This document shows positions 1 through 17,522 of a DNA stretch of 47,612 bases, piece after piece. This DNA comes from Scleroderma bovista (lineage: Eukaryota; Basidiomycota; Agaricomycetes; Boletales; Sclerodermataceae). The position numbers and the translations under genes are program-made. How positions within the stretch are numbered: the first letter of the stretch is position 1; every line of letters starts with the position of its first letter. The notes beneath the pieces were generated by a model that was given only the letters and a program-made list of their open reading frames with translations, was not told where the DNA came from and made no database searches. The stretch covers positions 1-47,612 of the forward strand of contig JAYMGJ010000387.1 of NCBI GenBank assembly GCA_037178675.1. Direction: 5' to 3'.

Positions 1-2584
1 AAAATATATTAATATTATTTAATAAACTATTACCATCTAAAAAATAAATATTAATAAATAAAAAATAATAAATTATTAAAAATTTCTTATCCAAATAAAA
101 ATAATTTATTTATTTTTAGGTTAAACAAAATATAAAAAAATAAGAAATTATATTATCAAATGACTAATTTGAAGAAAATTAGATATTAATATTATATTCT
201 TTTTTGATAGATTATCTTAAAATATTCACTCTAAGGTCTAAAAATTTAACACTACTTATCTATAAAATTAAGTTATTCAAAAACATATTTTTCCTGGCCC
301 TATTAAAATATTAATTACTAATTAATAAATATTCATTTATCAATAGAACATTTTAGTTTAAATTTGTAAAATTTGCTTAAAATTTTAAACAAAAGAAAAC
401 TTATTTCCATGTAAAATACACTTCATTCTTTGTAATTTAATATTCTCCTTGAGGGCTTTCAAAGCTTAACTCATCAGCCAAAACATTGGTTTTGTACCTT
501 AGAGACCGCATTAACATTAGTCGAATTAATCTTTAGCTAATAACCCTTTCGTATTCGGCGAGAAAGTTTATTTTTTAGAATAAAAAATTCTAAATTCAGC
601 TTTCTTTTTACGTTACTCATGTCAGCATTATCACTTCAGATTCCTATAAACAATGAAACACTGTTAATTGTTGGTTTGGATTTTAGATTTTACTACTAAT
701 TATCTGAACGTTCTACTACCTAAATTTCAAGTATAAAATTTTTTTATATTTAAAATTAACACAATATCGGTTGATTATTTTAGACCCGTTAAATCTTCGG
801 TGCAACTATCTAAGGGCTGATACGTTATTACACGTTCATTATAAGTTAGCGACTGCCAGGCTCACTTTTCAGCTGCATTCAATATGTCACATCCTTTATT
901 TCACTTAATAATCATTCGGGACCTTAATTTGTGTTCTCGGCTGTTTCCGTCTTGACTACCCAACTTAGCATGAGTAGTCTGAATATCTACCACCAATTTA
1001 TGTAATTCCGAGATTCACTTCCATTGGTAAGATTTTCGAAGTCCCCGCAACCTAAACTCCTATAAAATTAATTTAATATTTGTTGGGAATTACCGTGCTG
1101 TACCTTCATAAATTTTATTGTAGATGTCATACTTAAATATGTTTCGTAGAAAACCAGCTATCACCAGGTCAGATTGGCATTTCACCGCTTTCCAAAACTC
1201 ATCGGAGAATTATGCAACATTCATCCGTTCGATCCTTTAAATCTGGTCTTGGAAAGATCACCTGGCTTCGGGTCTAATAGAAGTAACTTAACCCACTTCG
1301 ATATCGATGTAGTCGCTTTCGCTTAGGCTTTTAACCTTGCTACTCCTATTAACTTGCTGACCCATTATGCAAAAGGTACGCCGTCATTTTTATTTAAAAT
1401 TTCGACTGCTTATAGAGTTACTAATTCAAGTCTATTTCACTGCGTTATTTACTATTTAGAGTATGTACATTCTGTATCTTTATTTCCATTTCTACATAAG
1501 TGTACTTACTCACACTCTTTTCAACTTTTCCCTCACGGTACTATTTCACTATCGCTAAATTTATAATACTTAGCCTTAGAGGATGGTTCCCCTTTATTCC
1601 GACAAGTTTACTCTCATCGTACTTGATTACTTTAATTCTAAATGAATCAAGTTGTAATTTATTATAATATAATTATTATAATTTATATCAATAAATATTA
1701 AATTAAAAATTAAAATTTTAATAATTTAATTTAAATCTATTAATATATTTTAATTACACACCATTATTTTCAAATTATATCCTATTAATAAAATATCTTA
1801 GAAACTAAGATAATAGAATTTATTAATATATTATATATAAATATATAATATTAAATTGTTAAATAAAAATTTAGATAAGATTAAATTTAACAATTTTAAA
1901 AAATAAATTATTTTAAATAATACTATTACATAAAAATACAGGTCTTTTATCATACAATTTTCACCTTATATTTTGTATTATATAATTAAATATAATTACA
2001 TTTTTTGAATTAAATAAAAATATAATAAAATATTATATTTTTTTAATTAATTCATTCTAACTTAATATATTAAGCATAATTTTATTATTCAAAGGAAGCT
2101 CTTAAGATTCCACCTCAGATACTTCACTTCTTTCTTAAAATTCAAATAATTTTTATTAATTTAGCTTTAAGAGTTTACTTAATATTTAATTAGAAATTAT
2201 GTTTTTATTTATGTAAAGGTGTTAGGCTAGTCTGATTTCACTCACCATTACTTTCAGAGTCTCGGTTGATTTCCTTTCCTTTCCCTAATGAAATGTTTTA
2301 CTTCGGGAAGTAATAATAAAAAGGTTTCCCTTAGGATCGCCTCACTTTAATTACTAGTCTCACATATAGTGAGTCTACTTATAAATTTTTTAAAATATTC
2401 TAATTAATAAATTAAATATTTTACCTATTAATAAAATATATAAATATTAATTTATATTTTTTTAATTCACTTTCGAGTATGTGTAGGCATTTGGCAATTT
2501 GCCTCCTTTTTTATAAATTTGCTAGTTATCCTTAATAACCCCTTTAAAATACTTATAAATTATATAAATTTTTGTTTGATGTTA
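1..2584 (-). rRNA. rnl: Large subunit rRNA, 5' part (redundant copy)
   Basis: The 5' 2.6 kb of rnl cut by the window start; the remainder lies at 38580-40284. Identical to 40285-42868. It contains domains I-III with AT-rich expansions at about 1640-2090 and 2370-2470. Confidence 0.9.
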
Positions 2585-2788
2585 AAACTATATTGTCATC
2601 GATACTTTTATGATTACATGTTAATTAGTTTTATTTTATTTTTTTGTAGTATAATTTATTATCTATTTTTAACTTAAATTTTTATATTTTTATATTTAGA
2701 ATCCAGTTGAAATAATTAATTTTATTATTTTTAATTTATAATACAAATACATATTTTCTTTTAATACTTAACTTTAAAAAAATGTTAA
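2585..2788. other. AT-rich spacer between trnH and rnl
   Basis: About 200 bp without an ORF or tRNA. It would be the leader of rnl after release of trnH. No clear promoter motif seen. Confidence 0.5.
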
Positions 2789-2863
2789 GGGTAAAATCGG
2801 AGACTTGAACTCTGAACATCGTCGCCACAAGACGTCATTTTAACCAATTAAACTAATTCTACC
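2789..2863 (-). tRNA. trnH: tRNA-His (GTG)
   Basis: Cloverleaf with 7-bp acceptor GGTAGAA/TTTTACC, T loop TTCAAGT and anticodon loop TTGTGGC. The discriminator base is C, as usual for tRNA-His. One mismatch each in the anticodon and T stems. Twin at 43073-43147. Confidence 0.85.
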
Positions 2864-2981
2864 TCTTTTATTACTATAACTATAAATATATTTTATTAAT
2901 TTTATTCTCGTTATCAATTATTAAATTAATTAAATTAACAATAATATTTAAACAATTTTCAAATTCTAATATAAATATGTA

Positions 2982-3052
2982 TACCGAAAAAAGGAATTGA
3001 ACCTTTGTTTTACCGTCATGAAGGGTACGTTTTACCGTTAAACTATTTCAGT
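2982..3052 (-). tRNA. trnM: tRNA-Met (CAT)
   Basis: Acceptor ACTGAAA/TTTCGGT, T loop TTCAATT, anticodon loop TTCATGA. One of three CAT tRNAs here; one of them may be the lysidine-modified tRNA-Ile that reads the abundant ATA codons. Twin at 43266-43336. Confidence 0.82.
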
Positions 3053-3777
3053 TTGAGGACTCATAAAATCTTAATAAAATTTCTTAAAAACTTTAAAATT
3101 CGTATATTTTGATTTTACTTATTAAAGAATTTAAATTATTTAAATTACATTTTAGGAAATGAGAAGTAAAAATTTAAGTATAAAAATGAAAATTTATTTA
3201 AATTGAGTTAGAATTATATCTGTAAGACGATTCCTGAGGTATAATAATTATACTTATAATTAATATAATTAATATATTAATTTAGATTAATTATTACTTA
3301 CTGATCTAACTAAAAATTTTAAGGTTAAATAATAAGAAACTATTACATATTTTGTTATTATATTTTTTAACAAAACTCAAGTGTTAGATTTATTTGTAAA
3401 ATTTATTTTTAAATTTTACAAATATTAAATAAAAAAATAGAAAATTACTATCCTAGTTTTACTCTCAAATTTATCTGAATATTATTTATATTTTTAATAT
3501 AATATATATATATAAATATGTTCTAATTATAATATTTTTCTATAACTTGAAAATAAATTTTTATATTACATTAAAATTACCTTGAACCTTTCCTAATTTA
3601 CTTTTTTAATTATGCTAAAGATTAAAAAGTTAAATTCCAGTTTTAGATTTCATAACTCTCTTTTAAAATAAAGAATAAAGGCAAGATAACTAAATTTATA
3701 AAAATTAATATAATTATATTATAAAAATTAGAATACGAATATAAAACTTAATAAAAATTATAATAAAAATTAAAGTT
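3053..3777. other. Non-coding spacer between atp6 and trnM
   Basis: About 720 bp of AT-rich sequence without a supportable ORF on either strand. On the minus strand a GGAAAGG block (about 3588-3600) and an ACAGA...CTAACT block (about 3210-3228) faintly resemble RNase P RNA conserved regions; see findings. Confidence 0.45.
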
Positions 3778-3782
3778 GGAGG
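3778..3782 (-). promoter_or_regulatory. CCTCC 3' element of atp6
   Basis: CCTCC on the transcribed strand, 45 nt after the atp6 stop, followed by AA. One of 14 such elements. Twin at 44062-44066. Confidence 0.6.
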
Positions 3783-3827
3783 TGTGATAATATTAAACTA
3801 AAATAAATTATAATAAATTATTCATAA

Positions 3828-4601
3828 TTAGTGTAATTCTATAGCATCTTTAATATATGAACATACTAGAAGTACTAATACATAAGCTTGAATAAAAGAT
3901 ACAGCTAATTCTAATCCTGTAATAGCTAAGAATAATGCAAATGGTAATAATGTTAATATAAAGATTATTAATCCACCTGAGAACATTTTAAATAAGAATG
4001 TTGATAATATTTTTAATAATGTATGTCCAGCTACTACATTAGCAAATAATCTTATACCTAATGAGAAAGCTCTAGCTAAGTAACTTATTAATTCAATTAA
4101 AACTAATAAAGGTACTAATGCTAAAGGTGTACCTGAAGGTATAAAGAATGAGAAGAAATGAAGTTTATGAATGTATAATCCTAATATAGTTACACCAATT
4201 AGAATAGTGAATGATAAACCAATAGATACTATTACTGAAGTTGTTATAGTAAATGAATATGGTACATTTCCTACTAAATTAGCTACTAAGATAAAGAAGA
4301 ATAATGAATAAATAAAAGGTAAATAAATTTCTCTTCCTATTTGCTCTCTTACCATAGTATTTACACTAGCAAAAAAACTTTCAAATAGAATAGACCATTT
4401 TGAAGGTAATAAATTTTTATCATTATTTCCTAATAAATGTAAACTTACAATTAAAGATAATATAATACCAGCATATAATGCTAAATTAGTCAAAGTCAAA
4501 CTAATATAACCAAATAAAGGAGCATTAAAACTTAATAAACTTGTAACTTCAAATTGTTCTAATGGAGAATTTATAAATAAAGTTGTATTATTTAAAAACA
4601 T
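3828..4601 (-). CDS. atp6: ATP synthase F0 subunit a
   Basis: Subunit a of the mitochondrial ATP synthase, forming the proton half-channels beside the c-ring in the inner membrane. The 257 residues match fungal Atp6 in length. The protein starts MFLNNTTLFINSPLEQFEV, as fungal precursors with a short leader do. The hallmark segment SLGIRLFANVVAGH carries the essential arginine at residue 184, and the C-terminal helix contains the conserved AITGLELAVSFIQAYV block. ATG start, TAA stop. It lies downstream of cox1, each gene having its own CCTCC element. Twin at 44112-44885. Confidence 0.97.
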   Translation of the reverse strand: MFLNNTTLFINSPLEQFEVTSLLSFNAPLFGYISLTLTNLALYAGIILSLIVSLHLLGNNDKNLLPSKWSILFESFFASVNTMVREQIGREIYLPFIYSLFFFILVANLVGNVPYSFTITTSVIVSIGLSFTILIGVTILGLYIHKLHFFSFFIPSGTPLALVPLLVLIELISYLARAFSLGIRLFANVVAGHTLLKILSTFLFKMFSGGLIIFILTLLPFALFLAITGLELAVSFIQAYVLVLLVCSYIKDAIELH

Positions 4602-4779
4602 TTTTATAAAATATTTATTATATTTTATATCTGTACTTAGTTATAGTTAAATACTTAATCAAAAAAAAAATAAATATAGATTAAGTTACTTGATTTTTTA
4701 AATCTTCTAATAATTAAATTGAAAAAAAAAAGTATAAAATTGAATAAGAAAAAATTACAATAAAAATAGAAGAACTTAT

Positions 4780-4784
4780 GGAGG
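4780..4784 (-). promoter_or_regulatory. CCTCC 3' element of cox1
   Basis: CCTCC on the transcribed strand 53 nt after the cox1 stop, in the context ATACCTCCATAAG. Twin at 45064-45068. Confidence 0.6.
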
Positions 4785-4837
4785 TATATTAATTAATTAA
4801 AATTTTATAAAAAATTAGATCAATAAATAAAATAAGA

Positions 4838-11940
<7,103 letters not shown>

Positions 11941-11999
11941 CTATTACTCTTATAACACATTAACTCTATTTGTTTTATTAATAAAACTAATTTTAATTG

Positions 12000-12080
12000 C
12001 GGAATAGAGGTGAGTCGAACACCCAAGGGTTGCCCCGAACAATTAGCAATTGTCTTAACTTTCCAAATGATAACTATTCC
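12000..12080 (-). tRNA. trnS: tRNA-Ser (GCT)
   Basis: Acceptor GGAATAG/CTATTCC, anticodon loop TTGCTAA, a GGGG-CCC variable arm and T loop TTCGACT. First of a six-tRNA cluster between nad4 and cox1. Confidence 0.92.
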
Positions 12081-12212
12081 TGAAATTTTTATTTTAATAT
12101 TATAATCTATTAAGAAAATTAAATTTCATTTAAATATTACCCTTAATACAACTATTAAACTTAAATAATTTTAATATTTTGTTATTATTTTAGTAAAAAT
12201 TGAGATATAAAT

Positions 12213-12283
12213 TAGTCTTTATCAGATTCGAACTGACACTGGTTACGTGAAGGGTAACCGTGCTACCATTACACTAAAAGACC
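12213..12283 (-). tRNA. trnE: tRNA-Glu (TTC) with C at position 33
   Basis: Acceptor GGTCTTT/AAAGACT, T loop TTCGAAT. The anticodon arm GTTAC-CCTTCAC-GTAAC gives TTC but has C where U33 is nearly invariant. Confidence 0.88.
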
Positions 12284-12340
12284 TAGAATTATTTTAAATA
12301 TTATAATTTTTATACATTTATAATTAATATAACATAATTT

Positions 12341-12401
12341 AATATAATATAATATTATATAATATAATATAATATAATATAATATAATATAATATAATAT
12401 A
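12341..12401. repeat. AATAT microsatellite
   Basis: About a dozen AATAT units with one interruption (around 12353-12360) in the spacer between trnE and trnM. Likely prone to slippage. Confidence 0.85.
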
Positions 12402-12468
12402 TTTTAATAATAATATATTAATTATATTTTTTATTCGACTTAAATTATATTTAAATTTTTTTTTTATA

Positions 12469-12539
12469 TAGCGAATTCTAGAATTGAACCAGACCTAGCA
12501 GTTCATGAGACTGCTGTGCAACCATTACACTATATCGCT
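12469..12539 (-). tRNA. trnM: tRNA-Met (CAT)
   Basis: Anticodon arm GCAGT-CTCATGA-ACTGC and T arm TCTGG-TTCAATT-CTAGA. The acceptor AGCGATA/ATTCGCT has mismatches at its inner end. One of three CAT tRNAs. Confidence 0.83.
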
Positions 12540-12598
12540 TTGTATATAATTAATTTTTAGTATTTATATATTTTTTACACTATCATTGAAACAAGATT

Positions 12599-12684
12599 TA
12601 CGAACAAAGAGACTCGAACTCTTAAGGAATTACTTCCACTCCTGCTTAAGAGGAGATTGTTTACCAAAATTTCAACATGTTCGC
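12599..12684 (-). tRNA. trnL: tRNA-Leu (TAA)
   Basis: Acceptor GCGAACA/TGTTCGT, anticodon arm CTCCT-CTTAAGC-AGGAG, long variable arm, T loop TTCGAGT. Confidence 0.93.
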
Positions 12685-12782
12685 TAAAATTTAAACTTTA
12701 TATCTCTTTTAAATATAAATATTTAAATGTATATAATTTATATATAAAACAGATATTATAAAAATTTTAATTTAATTAGAAT

Positions 12783-12855
12783 AGGTGCCAAGAGGAATTG
12801 AACCTCTGAAAAAAGTATTAACAGTACCTCGCATTAACCACTCTGCCATGGCACC
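12783..12855 (-). tRNA. trnN: tRNA-Asn (GTT)
   Basis: Acceptor GGTGCCA/TGGCACC, anticodon loop CTGTTAA, T loop TTCAATT. Confidence 0.92.
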
Positions 12856-12874
12856 TTATATGATAATAATAATT

Positions 12875-12948
12875 TATGGTAGGCGCGACTCGAACACGCT
12901 AGCTCTCCCACCCAAAGGGAGCGATTGAACCTGTTCATCCTCTACCAT
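12875..12948 (-). tRNA. trnP: tRNA-Pro (TGG)
   Basis: Acceptor ATGGTAG/CTACCAT, anticodon arm CTCCC-TTTGGGT-GGGAG, T loop TTCGAGT. Confidence 0.92.
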
Positions 12949-13119
12949 TTAAATAATAAAAATAACATTATATCAATTAAAGTTAAATTTAACTCTCATT
13001 ATTCTAAATTAGAAATAAAATATATATTTTATTATTTATTCTTTATAAAGAATAATTGATGTGAATGATTATTAACTTCTTTTATAATTGAAATTAAAAA
13101 TGAATAATATTAATAAATA

Positions 13120-13124
13120 GGAGG
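13120..13124 (-). promoter_or_regulatory. CCTCC 3' element of nad4
   Basis: CCTCC on the transcribed strand 96 nt after the nad4 stop, context ATTCCTCCTATT, before the trnP cluster. Confidence 0.6.
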
Positions 13125-13220
13125 AATGGTAAAAAGTATTAAATTTTAAAAATAGAGTCTAAATTAGATAAAAAATAACTTAATCCATTGAAAGTAATTA
13201 AAGTTAGAATAGAATTTAAT

Positions 13221-14672
13221 TTAATTAAATAATAAACTTGAGACAGATATATGAATAGAGTCTAATATAACATTAGGGAATATTCCTAATAAAATTGTTG
13301 GTATTAATAATGTAATTAATAAAATAAATTCTCTTCTTGATATATCTAATACAGTTTTACTCATATGTGGAGAATATTTTCCATAAGATATTCTATTATA
13401 AAGAAAAATAGAATAGCATGCAGATAATACTATACCAGTAGCTCCTAAAGCAGATATTAAAGGATTAACTTCCCAAATACCTATTAAAGCTAATTGTTCA
13501 CCTAAGAAATTTAAACTTAAAGGTATTCCTGTATTACATAATGTGAATATAAAGAATAAAATAGTAAAAATAGGCATATAAGTTGCTAAACCTCTTATAT
13601 ATTTTATTACTCTAGTTCCAGTTCTATCATAAATTATACCACCTACACAAATGAATAAAGCAGGAGATACAAATCCATGTGCTAAAGCAAGTAATATTCC
13701 ACCTTCTATACCTTGAATATTATTAGAGAATAAACCTAAAATTACTACACTCATATGCGCAATACTAGAATAAGCAATAAGAGTTTTAGTATCTTGTTGA
13801 ATAATTGTAGATAAAGAAGCATAAATTAAAGTAACTATAGCAATAGTTTGAACTAAAGGTCCAAAATAATTAGTAGCATCTGGTAAGAAATTTATTAAAA
13901 TTCTAATATAACCATAAGTAGCAAATTTTAATATTGTAGCAGCTAATAAAATAGAACCAGCTAAAGGACTATCAGCATGAGCTCTATAAAGCCAACCAGT
14001 GAATGGCCATAAAGGAGTTTTAATAGCGAAAGCTAAGAAGAAAGCTAACCATAACAATTTTTGTCCCTCTAAACTGATATCACATAAAGACAATAATTGG
14101 AAATCTGTTGTATATGTATAACTGTATAATTGTACTATAGCTAATGCCATAAATAATGATCCAAATAATGTATATAAAAATAAAAGATTAGCTGATCTAT
14201 CTTTAGAATCTCCTGAACCAAACACAAGAATTTTAATAAAGAATAATGGTAAAACACTTTCAAAGAAAACATAGAATAATAATAAATCTAAAATTAAGAA
14301 TAAAGCTAATTGTAAACTTTCTAAAATTAACAGAGAAACTAAGAAATATTTAACATTAGAATTTATATTATTATAATTAGATAGTATAGCAATTGGAGTT
14401 ATAAATGTTGTTAATAAAACAAAATATAAAGATATACCATCAACTCCAAAAATTAAATGACCTATAGGTAAATAATCAAATTCAGTTACAAATTGATATT
14501 GATTTGTATTTGAATCAAATTCTAACCATAAAATAATAGAAATAATAAAATTAATAATTGAAGTTGTCAAAGCAATAGTTTTTATTTTATTTTTATTAAT
14601 TTGAAAATCTTCTTGAAGAGGTAAAATCATTAATGAACCAATTATTGGTATCAGTATTAATAAACTAATCAT
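13221..14672 (-). CDS. nad4: NADH dehydrogenase subunit 4
   Basis: Proton-pumping antiporter-like subunit of complex I in the inner membrane. 483 residues with 13-14 predicted membrane helices. Conserved segments include FYVFFESVLPLFF, KTPLWPFTGWLYRAHADSP (broken-helix region) and SSIAHMSVVILGLF. ATG start. The 5' leader (14673-14823) contains a block shared with the large non-coding region (14721-14742). No intron, no in-frame TGA. Confidence 0.97.
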   Translation of the reverse strand: MISLLILIPIIGSLMILPLQEDFQINKNKIKTIALTTSIINFIISIILWLEFDSNTNQYQFVTEFDYLPIGHLIFGVDGISLYFVLLTTFITPIAILSNYNNINSNVKYFLVSLLILESLQLALFLILDLLLFYVFFESVLPLFFIKILVFGSGDSKDRSANLLFLYTLFGSLFMALAIVQLYSYTYTTDFQLLSLCDISLEGQKLLWLAFFLAFAIKTPLWPFTGWLYRAHADSPLAGSILLAATILKFATYGYIRILINFLPDATNYFGPLVQTIAIVTLIYASLSTIIQQDTKTLIAYSSIAHMSVVILGLFSNNIQGIEGGILLALAHGFVSPALFICVGGIIYDRTGTRVIKYIRGLATYMPIFTILFFIFTLCNTGIPLSLNFLGEQLALIGIWEVNPLISALGATGIVLSACYSIFLYNRISYGKYSPHMSKTVLDISRREFILLITLLIPTILLGIFPNVILDSIHISVSSLLFN

Positions 14673-14720
14673 ATTATTTTTATTTAATTTATTTATTTTT
14701 TTTTTTTTTATTTATTTTAT

Positions 14721-14742
14721 TTTTATCGCAACCTTAAGTTTT
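14721..14742. repeat. 22-bp block shared with the large non-coding region
   Basis: Matches 27323-27344 at 21 of 22 positions, centred on ATCGCAAYCTTAAG. Here it is about 48 nt upstream of the nad4 start, in the nad5-nad4 spacer. Its comparative GC content and conservation set it apart from the surrounding poly-T. Confidence 0.7.
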
Positions 14743-14823
14743 TAATATTTTTTTTTATCTAAAAAAATATATTATATTTATATTTATATTATAAATTATA
14801 ATTAAATTATAATTAAAGAGTAA

Positions 14824-14828
14824 GGAGG
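14824..14828 (-). promoter_or_regulatory. CCTCC 3' element of nad4L-nad5
   Basis: CCTCC on the transcribed strand 32 nt after the nad5 stop, context TACCTCCTTACT. None occurs between nad4L and nad5. Confidence 0.6.
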
Positions 14829-14860
14829 TAGTATTATCAGTATAATTTAGAGAACAATCA

Positions 14861-16852
14861 TTAATTATTTTTAATATTAGAATTAGTAAGTGTTAAGAAA
14901 ATTATAGTAATAAAGAAGAATACTAATCTAAAGTCCGATAATAAAGTTAGATTAGATGTAGAGAAGGCTATAAATGCTAAGATTAATGTAGATAAAGTAA
15001 TATATATTGAATATGTTGTTATTACACCTGTATCTAATTTAGATATATTTAAAGCACTGTGATTTAAAGCAGAAGCTAATCCATAAGGACCTATTAATTC
15101 AACAACACCTCTATCTAAAACTTTAGAAATAGAAATACCTTTAATTAATCCTGTAGCAATAATATAATTATTATATATAATATCAAAGAAATATTTACCA
15201 TTTAAGAATGTATAAATTTTTCTTCCTAAATTTGAATCAGTTAAACTTATAATAAATTCAGGGTAAACATGATATAATAATATAGCTGAAGTAGCACCTA
15301 ATATAGATAATATAGAAGGTAATAATTTTATTAATAAAGGTAAACTAAATTCAGCTTCAACTATAGTTATATTATTAGGATTAATAAATATAGAATTTCC
15401 AAAGAAATCACTACCTATTCCTACAAATAAATCAGAGAATAAATATCCAAAGAATATACTGAATAAAGCTAAAATTAATAAAGGTATAACTACAGCAAGA
15501 TTAGATTCATGAGAGTTTAAATAAACATTTTTAATACCATTAGGAACAGTTAAGAAAACTAAACTAATTAATCTAAATGAATAAAATGCAGTTAATCCAG
15601 CAGTTAAACTACCTAAAATATAAGCATATGTACCTGAAAAAGCATATTGTCCATAAGCTAATTCAATAATAAGATCTTTAGAGTAGAAACCAGTTAACCA
15701 AGGTGTAGCTAATAAAGATAAAGAACCTACTAACATAGTAGTATATGTAAATGGTAAGAATTTCATTAAACCACCCATTTTTCTTATATCTTGCTCATCA
15801 GCAAAACTATGAATTACAGCTCCAGCACCTAAGAATAATAAAGCTTTAAAGAAAGCATGGTTAGCAACATGCATTAAAGCTACATTATATTGTGATAAAC
15901 CTACAGCCATTACCATATATCCTAATTGACTTATTGTACTAAAAGCAATTATTCTTTTTAAATCATTTTGCACTAAACCACATGTTGCAGCAAAAAATGC
16001 TGTTGTAGATCCAATTAAAGTTATTACTAATAATGCAGTTGGACTATATTCTAATATTGGTGAAGATCTTACTAATAAATATAAACCTGCTGTTACTAGA
16101 GTTGCTGCATGTAATAAAGCACTAACTGGGGTTGGTGCTTCCATAGATCCAGGTAACCATGAATGTAATGGTATTTGAGCTGATTTAGCCATAGCACCCA
16201 TAAGTAATAATAAACTTATAATAGTTATAGCTGTTTCATTCATAAATGGAGCTAAACTGAATACTGTTGAATAATCCACAGAACCAAATAAAGCAAATAA
16301 AGCAAAAAATCCTATACTTAATCCCATATCACCTACTCTATTCATAGTTAAAGCTAAAATAGCAGCTTTATTAGCTTGAATTCTAGTAAAATAATAATTA
16401 ATTAATAAATAAGAAACAACTCCAATACCTTCCCAACCAATAAACATAACGAAATAGTTAGCACCAGATATTAGTAATAACATAAAGAAAGTAAATAAAG
16501 ATAAATAAGAGAAAAATCTTTGATTATGTGGATCTTCAGCTAAGTAAGAAGTAGTATAAATATGAATTAAAGTTGAAATATATAAAACAGGAATAAACAT
16601 TGATACTGTTAATTGGTCAAATAAAAATTCCCATGATATACTCATAAATTCAGATTCTATCCAACTAAATAAATATATATTAACTGGAGATCCGCAAATT
16701 CCTACTTCATAAAAAGCAATTGTAGCTAATAATGAAGAGATAGTCAAACAAGTACAGGTTAAAATATGAGCACCTGTTATACCAATTTTTCTACCTAAAA
16801 ATCCAGAAACAAAAGAAGCTAATAAAGGAAAAATTAAAATAGATAAATACAT
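14861..16852 (-). CDS. nad5: NADH dehydrogenase subunit 5
   Basis: Distal proton-pumping subunit of complex I; 663 residues, the normal size, with about 15 membrane helices and the long lateral C-terminal helix region. Conserved segments: GWEGIGVVSYLLINY, HSWLPGSMEAPTPVSALLH and STISQLGYMVMAVGL. Starts 6 nt after the nad4L stop, so the two are certainly cotranscribed. No introns, although nad5 is a common intron host in fungi. Confidence 0.97.
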   Translation of the reverse strand: MYLSILIFPLLASFVSGFLGRKIGITGAHILTCTCLTISSLLATIAFYEVGICGSPVNIYLFSWIESEFMSISWEFLFDQLTVSMFIPVLYISTLIHIYTTSYLAEDPHNQRFFSYLSLFTFFMLLLISGANYFVMFIGWEGIGVVSYLLINYYFTRIQANKAAILALTMNRVGDMGLSIGFFALFALFGSVDYSTVFSLAPFMNETAITIISLLLLMGAMAKSAQIPLHSWLPGSMEAPTPVSALLHAATLVTAGLYLLVRSSPILEYSPTALLVITLIGSTTAFFAATCGLVQNDLKRIIAFSTISQLGYMVMAVGLSQYNVALMHVANHAFFKALLFLGAGAVIHSFADEQDIRKMGGLMKFLPFTYTTMLVGSLSLLATPWLTGFYSKDLIIELAYGQYAFSGTYAYILGSLTAGLTAFYSFRLISLVFLTVPNGIKNVYLNSHESNLAVVIPLLILALFSIFFGYLFSDLFVGIGSDFFGNSIFINPNNITIVEAEFSLPLLIKLLPSILSILGATSAILLYHVYPEFIISLTDSNLGRKIYTFLNGKYFFDIIYNNYIIATGLIKGISISKVLDRGVVELIGPYGLASALNHSALNISKLDTGVITTYSIYITLSTLILAFIAFSTSNLTLLSDFRLVFFFITIIFLTLTNSNIKNN

Positions 16853-16858
16853 ATTAAA

Positions 16859-17125
16859 TTATGTTCTAATAGAAATATTTCCTCTTAATCTATAAAAAGC
16901 TACTAAAATACTTAATCCTATCACTGATTCAGCTCCTGCTATCGAAATAATATAGATACTAAAAGTTTGACCTATATTATCATCAAATCCAAATGAACTT
17001 ATTAAAACTAATAAAGTTACAGCAAGAAGCATAATCTCTATAGCAATAATCATTAGAATTATATTTTTTCTATTTAATACAAATCCTAATATACCTATTA
17101 AAAATAATAAAATTGATAAATTCAT
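16859..17125 (-). CDS. nad4L: NADH dehydrogenase subunit 4L
   Basis: Small three-helix membrane subunit of complex I (NuoK family), 88 residues. Segment EIMLLAVTLLVLISSF and the helix with AGAESVIGLSILVAFYRL are typical. ATG start, TAA stop, then nad5 6 nt later. The 340-bp leader (17126-17463) is AT-rich and holds an inverted CCTTAA...TTAAGG near 17141-17155. Confidence 0.96.
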   Translation of the reverse strand: MNLSILLFLIGILGFVLNRKNIILMIIAIEIMLLAVTLLVLISSFGFDDNIGQTFSIYIISIAGAESVIGLSILVAFYRLRGNISIRT

Positions 17126-17463
17126 GAGTATAATTATAGCCTTAAATCCTTAAGGTTACCTGTTATAAAAGTTATATTTAATCCCTATTTAAATTAAAAA
17201 AATTATACATATTATATTATATAATAATACATATATTATTAATAGAAATTAACATTATTAATTTTTATATATAATTAATAATTAGTTATTGAATATTTAA
17301 GATAATATATATCTTACATATTTGAAATTTTATACTATAAAATAATTATTTAAATTTTTATATAATATATATTTTTTTGTTTATATTTTTTGTTAAATTT
17401 ATAATTTTTATTTAATAAAAGTTTAGTTTTTATAAATTAACTTTAATAATATATAGAATTGAT
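17126..17463. other. Spacer upstream of nad4L
   Basis: AT-rich, no ORF or tRNA. Contains CCTTAAATCCTTAAGG (17141-17156), an imperfect palindrome that could fold in the nad4L leader. Confidence 0.5.
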
Positions 17464-17468
17464 GGAGG
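17464..17468 (-). promoter_or_regulatory. CCTCC 3' element of the cox3-orf499 unit
   Basis: CCTCC on the transcribed strand 54 nt after the orf499 stop. The absence of one between cox3 and orf499 suggests a shared transcript. Confidence 0.6.
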
Positions 17469-17522
17469 AAAAATTTGGAGAAATAAAAAAAAGAATAAAC
17501 TAATCAATCAGCTCATAGTTAC

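Noticed and set aside
1354..1566. 70-codon ORF on the plus strand (and its twin at 41638)
   Set aside because: Antisense to conserved rnl sequence; a chance frame.
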